Positions 54,601 through 63,400 of a stretch of 64,000 bases of DNA are shown here, one piece after another. A program made the position numbers and the translations under genes. Position 1 is the stretch's first letter. Every line of letters starts with the position of its first letter. The stretch comes from Gadus chalcogrammus (taxonomy: Eukaryota; Chordata; Actinopteri; Gadiformes; Gadidae): assembly GCF_026213295.1 (NCBI RefSeq), contig NC_079423.1, positions 17,680,514 to 17,744,513 of the forward strand. The letters run 5' to 3'. Under the pieces are notes generated by a model, which worked only from the letters and a program-made list of their open reading frames with translations, was not told the DNA's origin and ran no database searches.

Positions 54601-55820
54601 TTTGTGTTGGGCGATCTGTTCACCTGACAGCAGGAACGGTTCCTGTTTGTTCAATTAATCATTGTTGCATCAACGACGAGTGACTAAACATGGTCTGGGA
54701 TGTGACCCTCTGCATTAAGCCATGACCAAGTATCAGGACATAAGTAATAATGTTTAATGGGTGATGTAGTCCAGCTCCTCGGTCAGTGATCCAGCCGCAT
54801 GCGGCTGCTTCTAACGCTCCGCTGTCCTCTCTTCCAGCTGGGCGACGTGGCGGAGAAGGAGGACAACATGACGTACATGCGGTCCTCCGGCGGCGGCAGT
54901 GCGTCGTCCGGGGATGAGCCCCGGGGCCCCTCCAAGGGCTTCGTGGTGCGTGAGGCCCCCTGGACCACCGGCACCGAGAAGGTCAGTCAACGGGGCTAGC
55001 TAGCTAGCTCGAGCTCACAGTGTGGTGGGTGACTAGCATGAGCTAATGTTATGAGGGTTTACTAGCATGAGATATCGCCATCATGATGCATAACTAGCAT
55101 GGGCTAACATTATGGTGGCACTAGCATGAGCTAGTTATAGTTATTAGATGCCATTTATTTTTTTCCTTGTGTCAACTTTGAACTCTCCACCTGTGCTGTG
55201 TTCCAATATCCATACTATCCGTACTTACTAGCCTTAGTTTGAGTACGTAGGGCGTTCCAATTCAGATCGGGCGAAAATAAGTGCACTGAAAGGACCCAGA
55301 TGGGGTACTCAAAACGGTCAAATCGCGAAGTGTTGGTCGATGTACACTTTTCGTACTCAACGGCAGCCATCTTAGCTAAGTAGCGGAGCCAGGCTGAGCC
55401 AAAGTTGGCGCATTTTCCACATAGCCTGCTTAAATAGTCATTTTATAGTTTTTAGAGCTGCAAGGGGTAAAGGGTTCACCGCTCAAAGCGGGATGTTTAT
55501 TGCGGGGGAGGAGCCGCGGCGGCAGTCGTGATACCACGGAGTAGTTAGTTAGTGCGCCACGGAGTATTCGATTTGGAACAACACTGACATCTGAAAATTA
55601 GCGCACTTAGTGAGTGCGGATAGTGTACTACGTTTAAGTGTACTCATGGAAGTATGGATATTGGAACACAGCACTGGGGTTAAAACGGCGGACCCGACTG
55701 ACCACTTCCTCCTCCACTTCCTGTCTCCAGGCTCCCGACATGAGCAGCTCCGAGGACTTCCCGAGCTTCGGCGCTCCGGTGGCGGCCAAGGCGTCCCCCT
55801 GGGGACCCAAGCGCTTCTAA
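39568..55820 (+). CDS. hdlbp: Vigilin (high density lipoprotein binding protein), complete, 26 coding exons
   Basis: The exons join with perfect phase to 3,849 nt including TAA, that is 1,282 residues (1,280 with the alternative exon 2 acceptor); human vigilin is 1,268. Starts MSSVAVLTQERFNEHRSGL and ends SFGAPVAAKASPWGPKRF. Fifteen KH repeats are visible. Twelve have a GxxG loop of the form I-G-x-x-G, for example VIGKSGEKL, VIGPKGNTL, IIGKKGQNL, LIGKGGANI, IIGQKGEKI, LIGSKGRFV, LIGKGGGNI, IMGPKGSRI, IIGQKGSGI, IIGRKGAVI and IIGGRGKGI. The first repeat (exon 3), the third (ITGASNKL) and the eleventh (FVARRGQVL) are degenerate, as in other vigilins. Known role: an abundant ribosome- and ER-associated RNA-binding protein affecting translation and secretory mRNAs, also linked to sterol metabolism. 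No frame break is seen. Confidence 0.97.
39823..39892. repeat. 23-bp tandem repeat with GC boxes
   Basis: Three units of GGGGGCGGGGCTCCCGGTCC; each holds a consensus Sp1-type GC box. Located about 180 bp after hdlbp coding exon 1. Confidence 0.85.
40050..40077. repeat. Poly-C run
   Basis: About 27 C in the hdlbp intron before exon 2; an assembly-prone site. Confidence 0.95.
40558..40715 (+). CDS. hdlbp: hdlbp coding exon 2
   Basis: Reads ALPTYKDAFPPLPEKAASPE then KSSVITQ, the PAM2-like N-terminal segment of vigilins. Two acceptors six bases apart (cccag|CTGCAG|GAGG) are both in frame, so start 40558 or 40564 adds or drops two alanines. Donor CAG|GTAGGC. Confidence 0.92.
41291..41465 (-). 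mobile_element. R1 repeat, copy 2
   Basis: Same motif order as the copy at 1080-1285, in an hdlbp intron. Immediately followed by a MITE-like element. Confidence 0.65.
41502..41794. mobile_element. MITE-like element in hdlbp intron 2
   Basis: Left end GCCCGCATTCACACTACCTC pairs imperfectly with right end reversed GCCTCGTTCACGCTACATGC; ccgtccg/cggacg motifs recur inside. About 290 bp, non-coding. Confidence 0.55.
41871..42086 (+). CDS. hdlbp: hdlbp coding exon 3, degenerate KH1
   Basis: Acceptor ...tccccactag, donor CAG|GTCAGT, 72 codons. Reads VPLEERKYKDMNQFGEGDQA, KTGAHLELSMAKDQGLSIMV and SGKLDAVMKARKEIV. No canonical GxxG loop. Confidence 0.96.
42480..42700. repeat. Diverged dispersed repeat, paired with 38450-38690
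   Basis: Second copy of the pair. Lies in the intron before hdlbp exon 4. Confidence 0.4.
42728..42868. repeat. 31-bp tandem repeat upstream of hdlbp exon 4
   Basis: Four units of GGGCTCCGTCTAACGCGTTG plus CTCTGCATCAC, ending about 20 bp before the exon 4 acceptor. Confidence 0.93.
42887..43093 (+). CDS. hdlbp: hdlbp coding exon 4, KH2
   Basis: Acceptor ...cttctccccggcag, donor CAG|GTAGCG, 69 codons. GxxG loop in RYVIGKSGEKLQELE. A 31-bp tandem repeat (4 copies) lies just upstream. Confidence 0.96.
43585..43800 (+). CDS. hdlbp: hdlbp coding exon 5, KH3 (degenerate loop)
   Basis: Acceptor is a C-run then tgcag, donor AAG|GTACGT, 72 codons. Reads HPFITGASNKLVLEMMAETG and INVPPPSVNKTEIVITGEKE; GASN replaces GxxG. 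Confidence 0.96.
44028..44234 (+). CDS. hdlbp: hdlbp coding exon 6, KH4
   Basis: Acceptor ...tgtcccttgcag, donor AAG|GTAGGG, 69 codons. Reads KKSQHKYVIGPKGNTLQEIL. G-rich intron follows. Confidence 0.96.
44749..44856 (+). CDS. hdlbp: hdlbp coding exon 7, KH5 first half
   Basis: Acceptor ...tgtcccctcag, donor AAG|GTAGGG, 36 codons. Reads WLHRFIIGKKGQNLAKITQQ. Confidence 0.96.
45301..45405 (+). CDS. hdlbp: hdlbp coding exon 8, KH5 second half
   Basis: Acceptor ...cacctcctccag, donor CTG|GTAAGA, 35 codons. Reads VHIEFTEGEDRITLEGPTKD. Confidence 0.95.
45753..45831 (+). CDS. hdlbp: hdlbp coding exon 9, KH6 first half
   Basis: Acceptor ...cctcttctccag, donor AACA|GTGAGT. Reads DPKFHRHLIGKGGAN; the phase-1 junction completes Ile with exon 10. 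Confidence 0.95.
46395..46534 (+). CDS. hdlbp: hdlbp coding exon 10, KH6 second half
   Basis: Acceptor ...ttgtcgttgtccag, donor ATG|GTCAGT. Reads NRIKELHKVTVRIPPDNEKS and IRIEGDPQGVQDARKELLEL. Confidence 0.95.
46654..47112. mobile_element. hAT-like non-autonomous element in hdlbp intron 10
   Basis: Starts TAGGGCTGGGTAAGAAAATA and ends GCCACGATACCCAGCTCTA; the outer 12 bp pair with one mismatch. ATCGATT-rich subterminal sequence is typical of such elements. No clear target duplication. Confidence 0.5.
47183..47240. repeat. 12-bp tandem repeat GCGGTTCACTGA
   Basis: Five units; the last runs into the pyrimidine tract of hdlbp exon 11. Confidence 0.95.
47258..47362 (+). CDS. hdlbp: hdlbp coding exon 11, KH7 first half
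   Basis: Acceptor ...gtgtctcttgcag, donor GAG|GTAAGA, 35 codons. Reads RFHRAIIGQKGEKIKEVRDK. Five 12-bp repeats (GCGGTTCACTGA) end just before the acceptor. Confidence 0.96.
47630..47743 (+). CDS. hdlbp: hdlbp coding exon 12, KH7 second half
   Basis: Acceptor ...catcccctcag, donor ATG|GTACGC, 38 codons. Reads VIINFPDPAQKSNIVQLRGP. Confidence 0.95.
47982..48068 (+). CDS. hdlbp: hdlbp coding exon 13, KH8 first half
   Basis: Acceptor ...gtggttctgtcag, donor AAG|GTGAGG, 29 codons. Reads FKQFHKNIIGKGGANIKK. Confidence 0.96.
48158..48289 (+). CDS. hdlbp: hdlbp coding exon 14, KH8 second half
   Basis: Acceptor ...catctcctttag, donor CTG|GTGAGT, 44 codons. Reads IREETNTKIDLPAENSNSEM. The intron before it is only 89 bp. 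Confidence 0.95.
48340..48525 (+). mobile_element. R1 repeat, copy 3, opposite orientation
   Basis: Reverse complement of the other copies, ending in gctttgggtaaaagcggctg, the typical SINE/LINE tail. Lies in the intron after hdlbp exon 14. Confidence 0.65.
48628..48846 (+). CDS. hdlbp: hdlbp coding exon 15, KH9
   Basis: Acceptor ...ggcgtcctccag, donor AAG|GTGGGT, 73 codons. Reads LHNSLIGSKGRFVRSIMEEC and VHIHFPTEGSGVDKVTIRGP. Confidence 0.96.
48915..49255. repeat. Minisatellite GATGACCCGTCTGTCCCCTGT
   Basis: About 14 units of 21-27 bp in the intron between hdlbp exons 15 and 16; ends about 20 bp before exon 16. Confidence 0.95.
49275..49496 (+). CDS. hdlbp: hdlbp coding exon 16, KH10
   Basis: Acceptor ...tgtctcctcccag, donor CTG|GTCAGT, 74 codons. 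Reads KPEYHKFLIGKGGGNIRKVR. A minisatellite fills most of the preceding intron. Confidence 0.96.
49500..50020. other. hdlbp intron 16
   Basis: Nothing recognised beyond a short C-run before exon 17. Confidence 0.4.
50027..50245 (+). CDS. hdlbp: hdlbp coding exon 17, KH11 (degenerate loop)
   Basis: Acceptor ...ctgccccccag, donor CTG|GTGAGT, 73 codons. Reads KHHRYFVARRGQVLRDIADE and YGGVMVSFPRTGSQSEKVTL; ARRG replaces GxxG. Confidence 0.96.
50250..51050. other. hdlbp intron 17
   Basis: No element recognised with confidence; internal CGATAC/GTATCGG motifs near 50,360-50,840 suggest an old DNA transposon. Confidence 0.3.
51054..51192 (+). CDS. hdlbp: hdlbp coding exon 18, KH12 first part
   Basis: Acceptor ...ctctctctctcccag, donor AACG|GTGAGC. 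Reads QRFHRSIMGPKGSRIQQITK and VQIKFPDREDPN. Confidence 0.95.
51605..51820 (-). mobile_element. R1 repeat, copy 4
   Basis: Closest to copy 2. Ends about 80 bp before hdlbp exon 19. Confidence 0.65.
51899..52080 (+). CDS. hdlbp: hdlbp coding exon 19, KH12 end with Pro-rich insert
   Basis: Acceptor ...cctcctccccag, donor AAG|GTGAGA. Begins with a low-complexity APPPPAPAPPAEAVIQENGE, then CDVIVISGRKERCEAAVEAL. This is the variable linker inside KH12 in vigilins. Confidence 0.93.
52567..52671 (+). CDS. hdlbp: hdlbp coding exon 20, KH13 first half
   Basis: Acceptor ...tctcgtgtgtcgcag, donor GAG|GTTTGT (weak), 35 codons. Reads FDLHRYIIGQKGSGIRKMMD. Confidence 0.95.
52800..52934 (+). CDS. hdlbp: hdlbp coding exon 21, KH13 second half
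   Basis: Acceptor ...ctttctcccgccag, donor AGG|GTGAGT, 45 codons. Reads VNIQVPSPELQCDIISITGL and LLERVKELQLEQEDR. Confidence 0.95.
53164..53307 (+). CDS. hdlbp: hdlbp coding exon 22, KH14 first part
   Basis: Acceptor ...gttgtgtgtttag, donor CTG|GTACAG, 48 codons. Reads DPKYHPKIIGRKGAVITTIR and HDVNIQFPEKNDENL. Its last bases and donor are repeated at 53365-53378. Confidence 0.95.
53300..53480. repeat. Tandem duplication copying the hdlbp exon 22 donor
   Basis: Two close copies (about 62 bp) and one diverged copy of CCTGGTACAGCAACCTGCTT...TTAGCTTAGCATAGCTT. The first overlaps the true exon end. Confidence 0.88.
53870..54049 (+). CDS. hdlbp: hdlbp coding exon 23, KH14 end and KH15 start
   Basis: Acceptor ...gttatctgttcag after a short (GT)n, donor AAG|GTGAGC, 60 codons. 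Reads DQISIMGYEPNAIAARDAIK and VHARIIGGRGKGIRKIMEEF. Confidence 0.95.
54148..54410 (+). mobile_element. tRNA-derived SINE
   Basis: The head has pol III boxes (GTGGCTAAGGAGCTGG; GGTTGCTAGTTCGATCCCC) and the tail has the common fish motif TTGTGAAGTGCTTTGAGTGG...GCAGTCCGTTTACC. Inserted just upstream of hdlbp exon 24. Confidence 0.8.
54429..54545 (+). CDS. hdlbp: hdlbp coding exon 24, KH15 end
   Basis: Acceptor ...gctgtgttccccag, donor TAC|GTACGT, 39 codons. Reads VDLKFPQSGSPDPNLVTVTG and IDHLLNLEEEY. A SINE ends 18 bp before it. Confidence 0.95.
54838..54981 (+). CDS. hdlbp: hdlbp coding exon 25, C-terminal tail
   Basis: Acceptor ...cctctcttccag, donor AAG|GTCAGT, 48 codons. Reads LGDVAEKEDNMTYM, then a Ser/Gly linker, then SKGFVVREAPWTTGTEK, the conserved vigilin tail. 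Confidence 0.94.
55193..55674. mobile_element. MITE-like element, copy 2, in last hdlbp intron
   Basis: Inverted termini GTGCTGTGTTCCAATATCCA on both sides; internal blocks gcgcattttccacatagcct and aaagcgggatgtttattgcg are shared with copy 1. It fills most of the intron before the final coding exon. Confidence 0.75.
55731..55820 (+). CDS. hdlbp: hdlbp last coding exon with stop
   Basis: Acceptor ...ttcctgtctccag, 29 codons and TAA: APDMSSSEDFPSFGAPVAAK then ASPWGPKRF. The human protein ends at WGPKR; one extra Phe here. Confidence 0.95.
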   Translation, partial: APDMSSSEDFPSFGAPVAAKASPWGPKRF

Positions 55821-57245
55821 CGCCCGGAACGCCCGCTCTCCAAGGAACCGCAAAGAAGTCCAGTCCCCTGACCTCCGGCCCCCCCCCCCTCTCTCTATCG
55901 TCATGGTGACCTGGACTGACCGCTGACCCCCTGACGACCCTCTTCAGTCCAACCCACCTGGTCCGAAGTGCTTTTCCATAAGCTGTAATGACTCTAAGCT
56001 CTGTGTCTAATACTGTCAACTGTCCGTAGGAAAGCCATGGTTTAGTCTGTAAACAATCAGCCGCCTATCACTACCTTTTATCTATCTCTAGACCGTGCAT
56101 TTCATTGTGGTTTCAAAAGTCGTTATATACCAAAATTTTAAGATGAGAGGACAACTTTGGGAATTGACTAACAAAAGAAAACCTAACGGATCCCGAGCTG
56201 TCGTTCTTAGTTGCCTTTGCAGGGCGGGGCGGCGGCGGTTTTAAAGTATTTCAACATGGCCGACCCGGTGCGGTCTGTGGCTCCGCCCCCTCCTGCCAAT
56301 CCCGATGTAGCCGAGTGAATCGTGTCGTTGTCGTCGAGCACAGCTCCTTCCCTACGGTCTCGTTGATCCCTCCGTCTGCTTCTGGGTAGTGTGGTCGAGC
56401 AGTGTTGCACATCGTGTGTACCGCCTTATCAAAACACTCAACGTTGACTTTATTTTCCGACGCACGGGCTTTCGTTTCGTTGCGACCGCGGCGGAACGGC
56501 TCACATCCTCATACTGCCAGATATCGGAGGCTCCGATGGGAACCTCGACTGCAATGAGACCGTACGTCAACAGAACAAACTCCCCCGTTCCCCTCCATCT
56601 CCCCCCCCCCCCCCCCCCCCCCCCCCCACGCACTATCATGCGTTTTTGTATTTTGCTGAAACATTCAAAATGGTGTCCGTTTACTTTTTAAAAAAACAAT
56701 CTGATCATGTCCGAGTTAAGTGTAGACCCCTCCCTCCACCAGCCCCCCCCTCCCCCCCCTGTACCCCTTCCCCTGTGCCAACGATGTCCCCGTGTGATGT
56801 TCCTGTGTGATCTGTGTTTCCACATCCTTGGTATTGGGTCAGTGTCCAGTCCGTTTGTCTTCCGTCTGCTATGCAGTTTTGTTTGAACCTAGCAATGGCC
56901 CTCTCTCTATTAGCCTTATCGCTAGAATGATCCGAGCAGGACGGAGTGAGTGCGGACTAGACAGGGGGAGGGGGGTTCACTTTGAAGGCGCACCTGAAAC
57001 GTCCGCTAAACGTTCCCGTTTGTACAAGCTTTTGGAAACGTCGGGGCCTCCCCTGGTTCAGATTTCGCTGTCGTTCTGAGGATGAGATGTGACTGTGAGC
57101 TGCTATTACAAGTATTAACAGCCACCCCATTTTGGCTTTTATCATTCTAGCCCTGAATGAAAGATTATGCAAATAAAAAGTGAACGATTTATGGACGACA
57201 CTGGAAATGAAATTGTCCAAAAAAATACAATAAAAATTGAAAATC
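55821..57245 (+). other. hdlbp: hdlbp 3' UTR with polyadenylation signals
   Basis: No coding frame continues after the stop. AATAAA occurs at 57172-57177 and 57229-57234, giving a 3' UTR of about 1.4 kb. It contains a run of about 22 C near 56606-56627. The exact cleavage site is not determinable. Confidence 0.65.
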
Positions 57246-57249
57246 CTTC

Positions 57250-58930
57250 TTGTGCCCTCAGAACTTTTGTGGTTTGTAATTTGGTCTCTGAACAGGACTT
57301 GGAATAATTTAAGAACAATTGGATTTGGTACATGGGAATTATTATAATGTGCCAGAAGTCAGTATTTTTTCTGCAATGCCTCTTTTTTAGAATAAATCAC
57401 ATATTTGGTAATATAAATTCTCAATATGCTTTTATCCTCCAGTAGATCGTACCAACTAGTAGACTGATTATATATATACTGGAAGATTATTTAACTGAAC
57501 GGCACTGAGTGGTAAAGATTCAGCCATTATTTGATCAAATAAATGTTTAGTTTCGTTTGGCCATATCAGCAAATGACTAACGTTAATCCCCGCCCCTCTA
57601 ATGTCGTCATTGCTAATCACGTTCACCTGCGTTCGTTTACGCACACAACGGCGGGAAGCTGCCAGGTGGGCGCAGTGAAAAGTCAGAAGCTAGTTGGTAT
57701 ATTGGCATAAATACAATTATATATATATAAAAGTTTTTTGGAGGAACCATCCATTCCATTCTACGAGAAGAACGATTTTACTTGGTGAGGATTTGAGGTT
57801 ACGCCAAATACAACCATGTTTACACTATCCAAGTAATTAAACGGTAAGCCTGCTGAAGGCTAACTAAGCTAATGTTTGTTCGATCAATTCCCCAAAACCT
57901 AATTAGAAATGCAGCAGGTGTTTTACAAATGCATTTTGAGTAAATTAATTGTTTGCTATTTTGTCAATTTAAGATGTATGCGTTCAGACTTTGAAACCGT
58001 CAAAGACATCAGTCATAATGCCGTAGGCGGCCATCGTCGGGCGGGAAAAACGTTCTAGAATCTTCGGTATGACGACGCGTTGTTTTAGTAATGGAGGCCG
58101 TTTCCCCAAGTCCCAACCCTGTTGTATGGCTGTTCTGTCCATGAATTCGCTATAGGCCTACATGTGTAATGTGACGCATGAACATGTGAACACATTTACG
58201 TGACGTTAAAATCTGTCGTAGGCCTACAACAAATCCCTGTTAAATTAGGTTGTTTGACTAAGGTCACTCACATCTTGCTAAAATCATATATGTAATACCA
58301 CTTCAAACAAGATCAGTTTATTCTACCCTCCATTCTTCCTCCTTTCAGGTGTAATTAGATTGATGGATAATCATTACGTGATGTGGAAATGACTCCACTT
58401 CTTGGAAGCAAGGCCTACAACTGGTAGACTAACCAAGGAACTCTGAAGTAAGACGAACACACTGCTGTACTTAAAGGTGTCTGTATAATATGCGTTAACA
58501 TGTTCATTCTCTTCTCAGGGCTAATGTACTGCTGAGTTCATGTTTAATGTGTTGGCTTCCAAATAAACCACTACTACATCGTTTGACTCATTATTTTATG
58601 GCTCCCTGGTTTTGTTATTTGGCTCTTCGTTAATAAATAAATAAACCTCTTCTTCACATCAAACTACATAGTTTGACTGATTCTTTCACGCCACTGGATT
58701 TGTCGCTTTGCTCTTAGATAGGCTAAATAGAACGTGAGGGTACGCAATCGCATCTAATTGGTGCCAGCCAGGTGATGTCATGGTCACAATGACCCAATCA
58801 GGAGTATGAATTGCTCAATATGTGGTATATTCTCAAAACTGTTGATATTTACGATATATATTGGCAAACCTTTATTGACCTTTAACCTGTATTGAATATT
58901 TTCAGTGTCCATGAATTAACTGGTTTATTC
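57250..58930. other. Downstream of hdlbp: no gene recognised, possible unannotated spliced transcript
   Basis: A donor-like TTG|GTGAGG near 57,783, an acceptor-like ctttcag at about 58,349 and AATAAA at 58,561 could delimit a short non-coding RNA. A diverged 107-bp duplication (actaca-cgtttgact) spans 58,570-58,730. No coding frame. Confidence 0.15.
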
Positions 58931-58952
58931 TAAACACTGGCATTGCCTAATA

Positions 58953-58959
<7 letters not shown>

Positions 58960-58999
<40 letters not shown>
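58960..58999. repeat. (GT)n microsatellite
   Basis: About 38 bp of GT, followed by TATATA-rich sequence. Confidence 0.95.
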
Positions 59000-59003
<4 letters not shown>

Positions 59004-60396
59004 GGCCTATATAATATTTATGTACATATAAATGTATAAATATGTGTGTATATATGTGTATGTGTGTATATCTATGTCCTGAAATATTTGGTTAAACAGT
59101 GCCATTGAAAAGCACTTCTGAGGACAAAATGTACTTGACATGATTAAACCGTATGTACATTTCCTTTTTGTAGTACCCCATTGAAGTGCTCCAGGTTTCT
59201 GAAGCACTCGCGTCGAGCTGTAAACCAAGGTAACGTAGACCCCTCGCGGGAGCTTTGAGGCATAATCATGACACAATTAAGATAATTTCCCAACCACTGC
59301 TGTTGGGGAGAAAAGCAATTTCCCCAGCCTCTAATCGTGGCTGGCTGTCAGATTAAGATAGAGGGGTGATTTGGGGGAAATTGTCTTGACGGAAGTGCTT
59401 GGTGAGGACGCCAGGTGGCCTCAGGTATGAGACTATCTGCCCCGGAGGGAGAAAAACGTTTATTTTTATTTTATTTTTTATTTCTTCAATTGAAAAGCAC
59501 ATTTTTTTTGTAGACATGTCTCTGGGCTCTTGTAATCGTAGTGGCTGTTTTTTTTTCTGTCATCCACTATGTATCTTCTATTTTTTATTTCTTATCCTCC
59601 CCTTCTCAAGTCTGTATAAATAAGGAAAAGGTTTAACTTATTTGTGAAATAAATGTTTAATCAAGTCCTGTTCAGCTTGCCATCTAAATTGAATTGAACT
59701 GACATCATGACTTTAATCAGAACAAAGAAAACATCTTCCCAGCTGTCTTTTTGACTGCTTCCATACAAGGGCGTGTAGTCCTATACTATTATTATGAATC
59801 TAGTCCTCTGGTTGGATAACATTCCATGAGGCCCCTGCATCTTGTGTAATTGGTAGGGCTAGAGGTAGAAAGTAATCTTTCTAGTTTTATGCCCTTGGGA
59901 TTTAACAGACTTGTCCTACCTCATGGATTGATCAGTTTGCGGTAGAAAATACATTTAACCACCAACATTTGACGAATTCCACACGACATAGACTTGTATA
60001 AAGGCCAGAATCAGTCCGTTGGTAAGGCCGTAGTCAATTTCTCTGCCACTAGATGGCGTTAGTGGACTTGGTTGAGTTTGTCTTGGTGAAATCTAGCTTA
60101 ATCCAGTACCATGGTCCCGTAAATGAAATGGCACCATTTACACATACTTTAGTATAGTATTTCTAAATGTAGTGCAAAAAAGTCACACGCTATATAGTAA
60201 ACCAATCGCTAGTATGTGCTGTACAATGTTGTTTTTTACTATCTAGACTATATCTAGCTGACAGTGAAGCTAAACCATTTTGTAGACAAGTGAAGATATA
60301 GGCCTGATATATATCTACGCAATGTTAATTTAATCATTAACCCCAGCACGGATGATTCCTTAACTATGGGACTATTTCTTTATATATTTGCCATAT

Positions 60397-60435
<39 letters not shown>

Positions 60436-63400
60436 TGTGTGCGAGCACTATGGCTAAAGATCAACAGGAGCGTACATTGTGTTGCAAAATTCTCCATTTA
60501 ATACAATACTTAATAAAAAACATTTGTTTTCAAGTACAGTATTAAAATTAAAGAGTGGTAAAAGTGTAAATGTTCAGGTGTAGAGAGAGTTGAGGTGTAG
60601 AGTGCACTACAAAGCATCTGTCGTACACAAGAGGTGAAGAACCTCCCAACACGTTTCGACCTGTCTGCGGCTCTTATCTGATCTCCAACTGTTGTTTTCT
60701 AACGCTTAAATCTCACCACTCAAAACTGTCAGACAAGAACGCTCCTCTCGTTCATTTGTTTTGTCTCCGTGTCAAAACAAAATGAAGGTTTTCAAACAAC
60801 ACGGAACGCAGCCTCACGGACCTAGTGGGCGTCTGTTGTAACATCGTGGCCTCTGTACGCTTAGTACACTTCAAGCTGTGTTTGCTTTGTTGAGGTTGAG
60901 CTGTGGCCTTGTCCCTTCTGCCATCGTCACAATACATCTTGTGATCTTAAAAGGGTAAATAAAACCTTGACAGCACCAGTGCTTACAGATTGGAAATCCA
61001 CTATTTACCCAGGTTTCAACCAGCATATCCCGCTTTCCTACCTTGCACATAAGCACCAACCCCCAGCCTCCCGCCCCCCCCCCCCCCCCCCAAGAGGCTA
61101 ACCCAGTTGTACTTGTAAGTCTCGCTTTGGATAAAGGTGGCTGCTACATTGCTTAATATGAATGCAAACCTGGTCACCTGTGGGGACGTGATCAATGCGT
61201 GTGTACTAATGCCTCAACCTGGTTACCCTGCCTAGACCTGGTTTCCCTCTGCATGGAAACCCGCATGACCCCGGAGCAGCTCTTAGCTAGGATACCAGGA
61301 TACCATATCAGTCCTCCTGCCCCTCTTTCTACCAGCGGCGGTGTTCCCGCTCCACTGTGTGGTAATGGGAAGGATTTGGAGTGGCGGTCTCTCACAATGA
61401 CATGGTGGTGTGAACGGTAGCTTGGTGGCTGTGGAGCCACACGACTCCTCTCTGCCACGACGGCCCTTTAGTGCCTCCTGTCACACAGAGCGCTGGCGCT
61501 TTCAGGTCACCTTTAAGTGTCTAGACAGTGGGTTTGCTGCTCCACTGCTTCTCCTTGGGTTGGGGCCAAGCCTTCCCCTCTCTGGGGCCCGATAAGAGTC
61601 TTATCTGCTTGTGTTTGAGGGGCTGGGAACCGGAGAGGATGTCAGTCAGGTAACGGGGTTGGTGTTGGGACCCGAGTTGGGGTGAAGAGGGCGGTCCTAG
61701 GAGGACAGTGTAGGTACAGAGAGGTTGTCAGTCTGCGATGTCGGCTGGGTGGTTGCGACATGTCATCATACATTGCAGCCGATATTGTTAATAAGTTATC
61801 TGTAGTCAAAGGCGGTTCCGGCACCATTTTGTGGGCTTGCGGGCTGAATTTGTTTCCCGGACCGTCCCTGCGCCCAGAGCAGGGTTGGAGAGGATGTTCT
61901 CTTCAATGTCTCCATGTTGTTGAAGGATAACTAAAGCACAACATAACTTGTAGATTGGATTGCATTATTAGTTGACTCCCTCCCTCCCTAGGTGGAACAC
62001 GTACTGCATGCATAACCTCTAATTAGCTGATTGTGTTCCCAGGTCATCTGTTGATTAAGCGAGGATGAGACACATCGGTCCTCCGCTTATTGTAACTGAA
62101 TGGAAGCCTTTACAGGCGAGCCGGCAGCCCTGATGCCCTCGAATGAAAGCCGCCTGAAAGCATTTTAAAGGCTGTGTGGTTCTTCTTCAAGGGGACTGTG
62201 TTGGGAGCAAGGGTTCCAGAGGCACATTGATGTGATGGTTACTTTCCAACAGCAAGGACAGGCAGTGTGTACAGTACAGTTACCAACACAGAAGAGACAC
62301 CGCAATATTCTCTCACCATACTCCATACGCTCTATTCATTCCCCGATACTTCATATCTATGACTCAGTTGATGGTGCAATTTGCAATCAATGAGTGCATT
62401 CAACATGCCAAACATTTCCTTTTTTTTGTACGGCCGCTTTATGCCGTTGAAAAGACTTTAGATTCTTTCAACAGTTGTATGTATTTCCTGTTCAATAGGA
62501 GGGTTCTGAATAGACTAATGGAATAATCTCAGTTTAGCAGCAACCCAACCTGAGGACATTATGGATATGAGAAGGGAAGGAGAGGGATACAAAAAATAGG
62601 AAAACTTAAGTTCTGCGCCTCACAAACCATGAAAGACAACAGTGGTCAAAGCAAGCTTCAATACATATTTTCTATTATCTTTTGGAAATAATGGTTATAA
62701 AGAAGGAGATTGAGGTCAGCCTTTGAGGTACAGCCAACAGTTACGCCATTCTTCCCCTGACAATGCGAGGCCCAGCGCGATGAATATTCAGCCATTCACT
62801 GCTTTGTGCGCGTTCCCTCCCTCAAATTGTCTGTTAGTAAAAGTCCAAGGTCCATCAAGTAAGAATCAATCCATGAATTGGGCGGCGGCCCTTGTTTGAA
62901 GTCCTTTGTGGCTGCATTCCCCGGCCAGGTAACACAAGAATGCTGCTTTTATTCTCGGCATAGTTGATCCAAAATATTGGCAACTGGTCCTAATTCGTGT
63001 CCATGTGAGGTAACTCCAGCTTCAAGTTATTCAGGATCCTTTCTGCGGGCCCTGAATGGGCGACTTGTGTTGTGTGTTGAAAAGGATTCAATAGATGTGG
63101 ATGGTTTATTCAAGGCGAAGCTTTAGGACTGTAGAAAGCCAAGCGTGGCGCTATTATCCGTGAAGGACAAGCTATTTCCTGTTTCACAATACAAACGCCA
63201 TAATGCACTTTGAAAAATAAATTGTATTAACAAAATGTAGCTGTGTGTGTGTGTGTGTGTCTTAATAGCTGGGTTTCATTATTAACCGATGGGGAGTCTC
63301 ATTGAACGCTGGGATGTGATTGAAGTGCTGACGCCGGATCAATAACCGTATTGCTTTCCGCTTTCAAGAACCCACACAAGAATATACATGGCTGAGACAA

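Noticed and set aside
61199..61930. Short ORFs on both strands in the right flank
   Set aside because: No domain, splice structure or repeat-free conservation signal visible.
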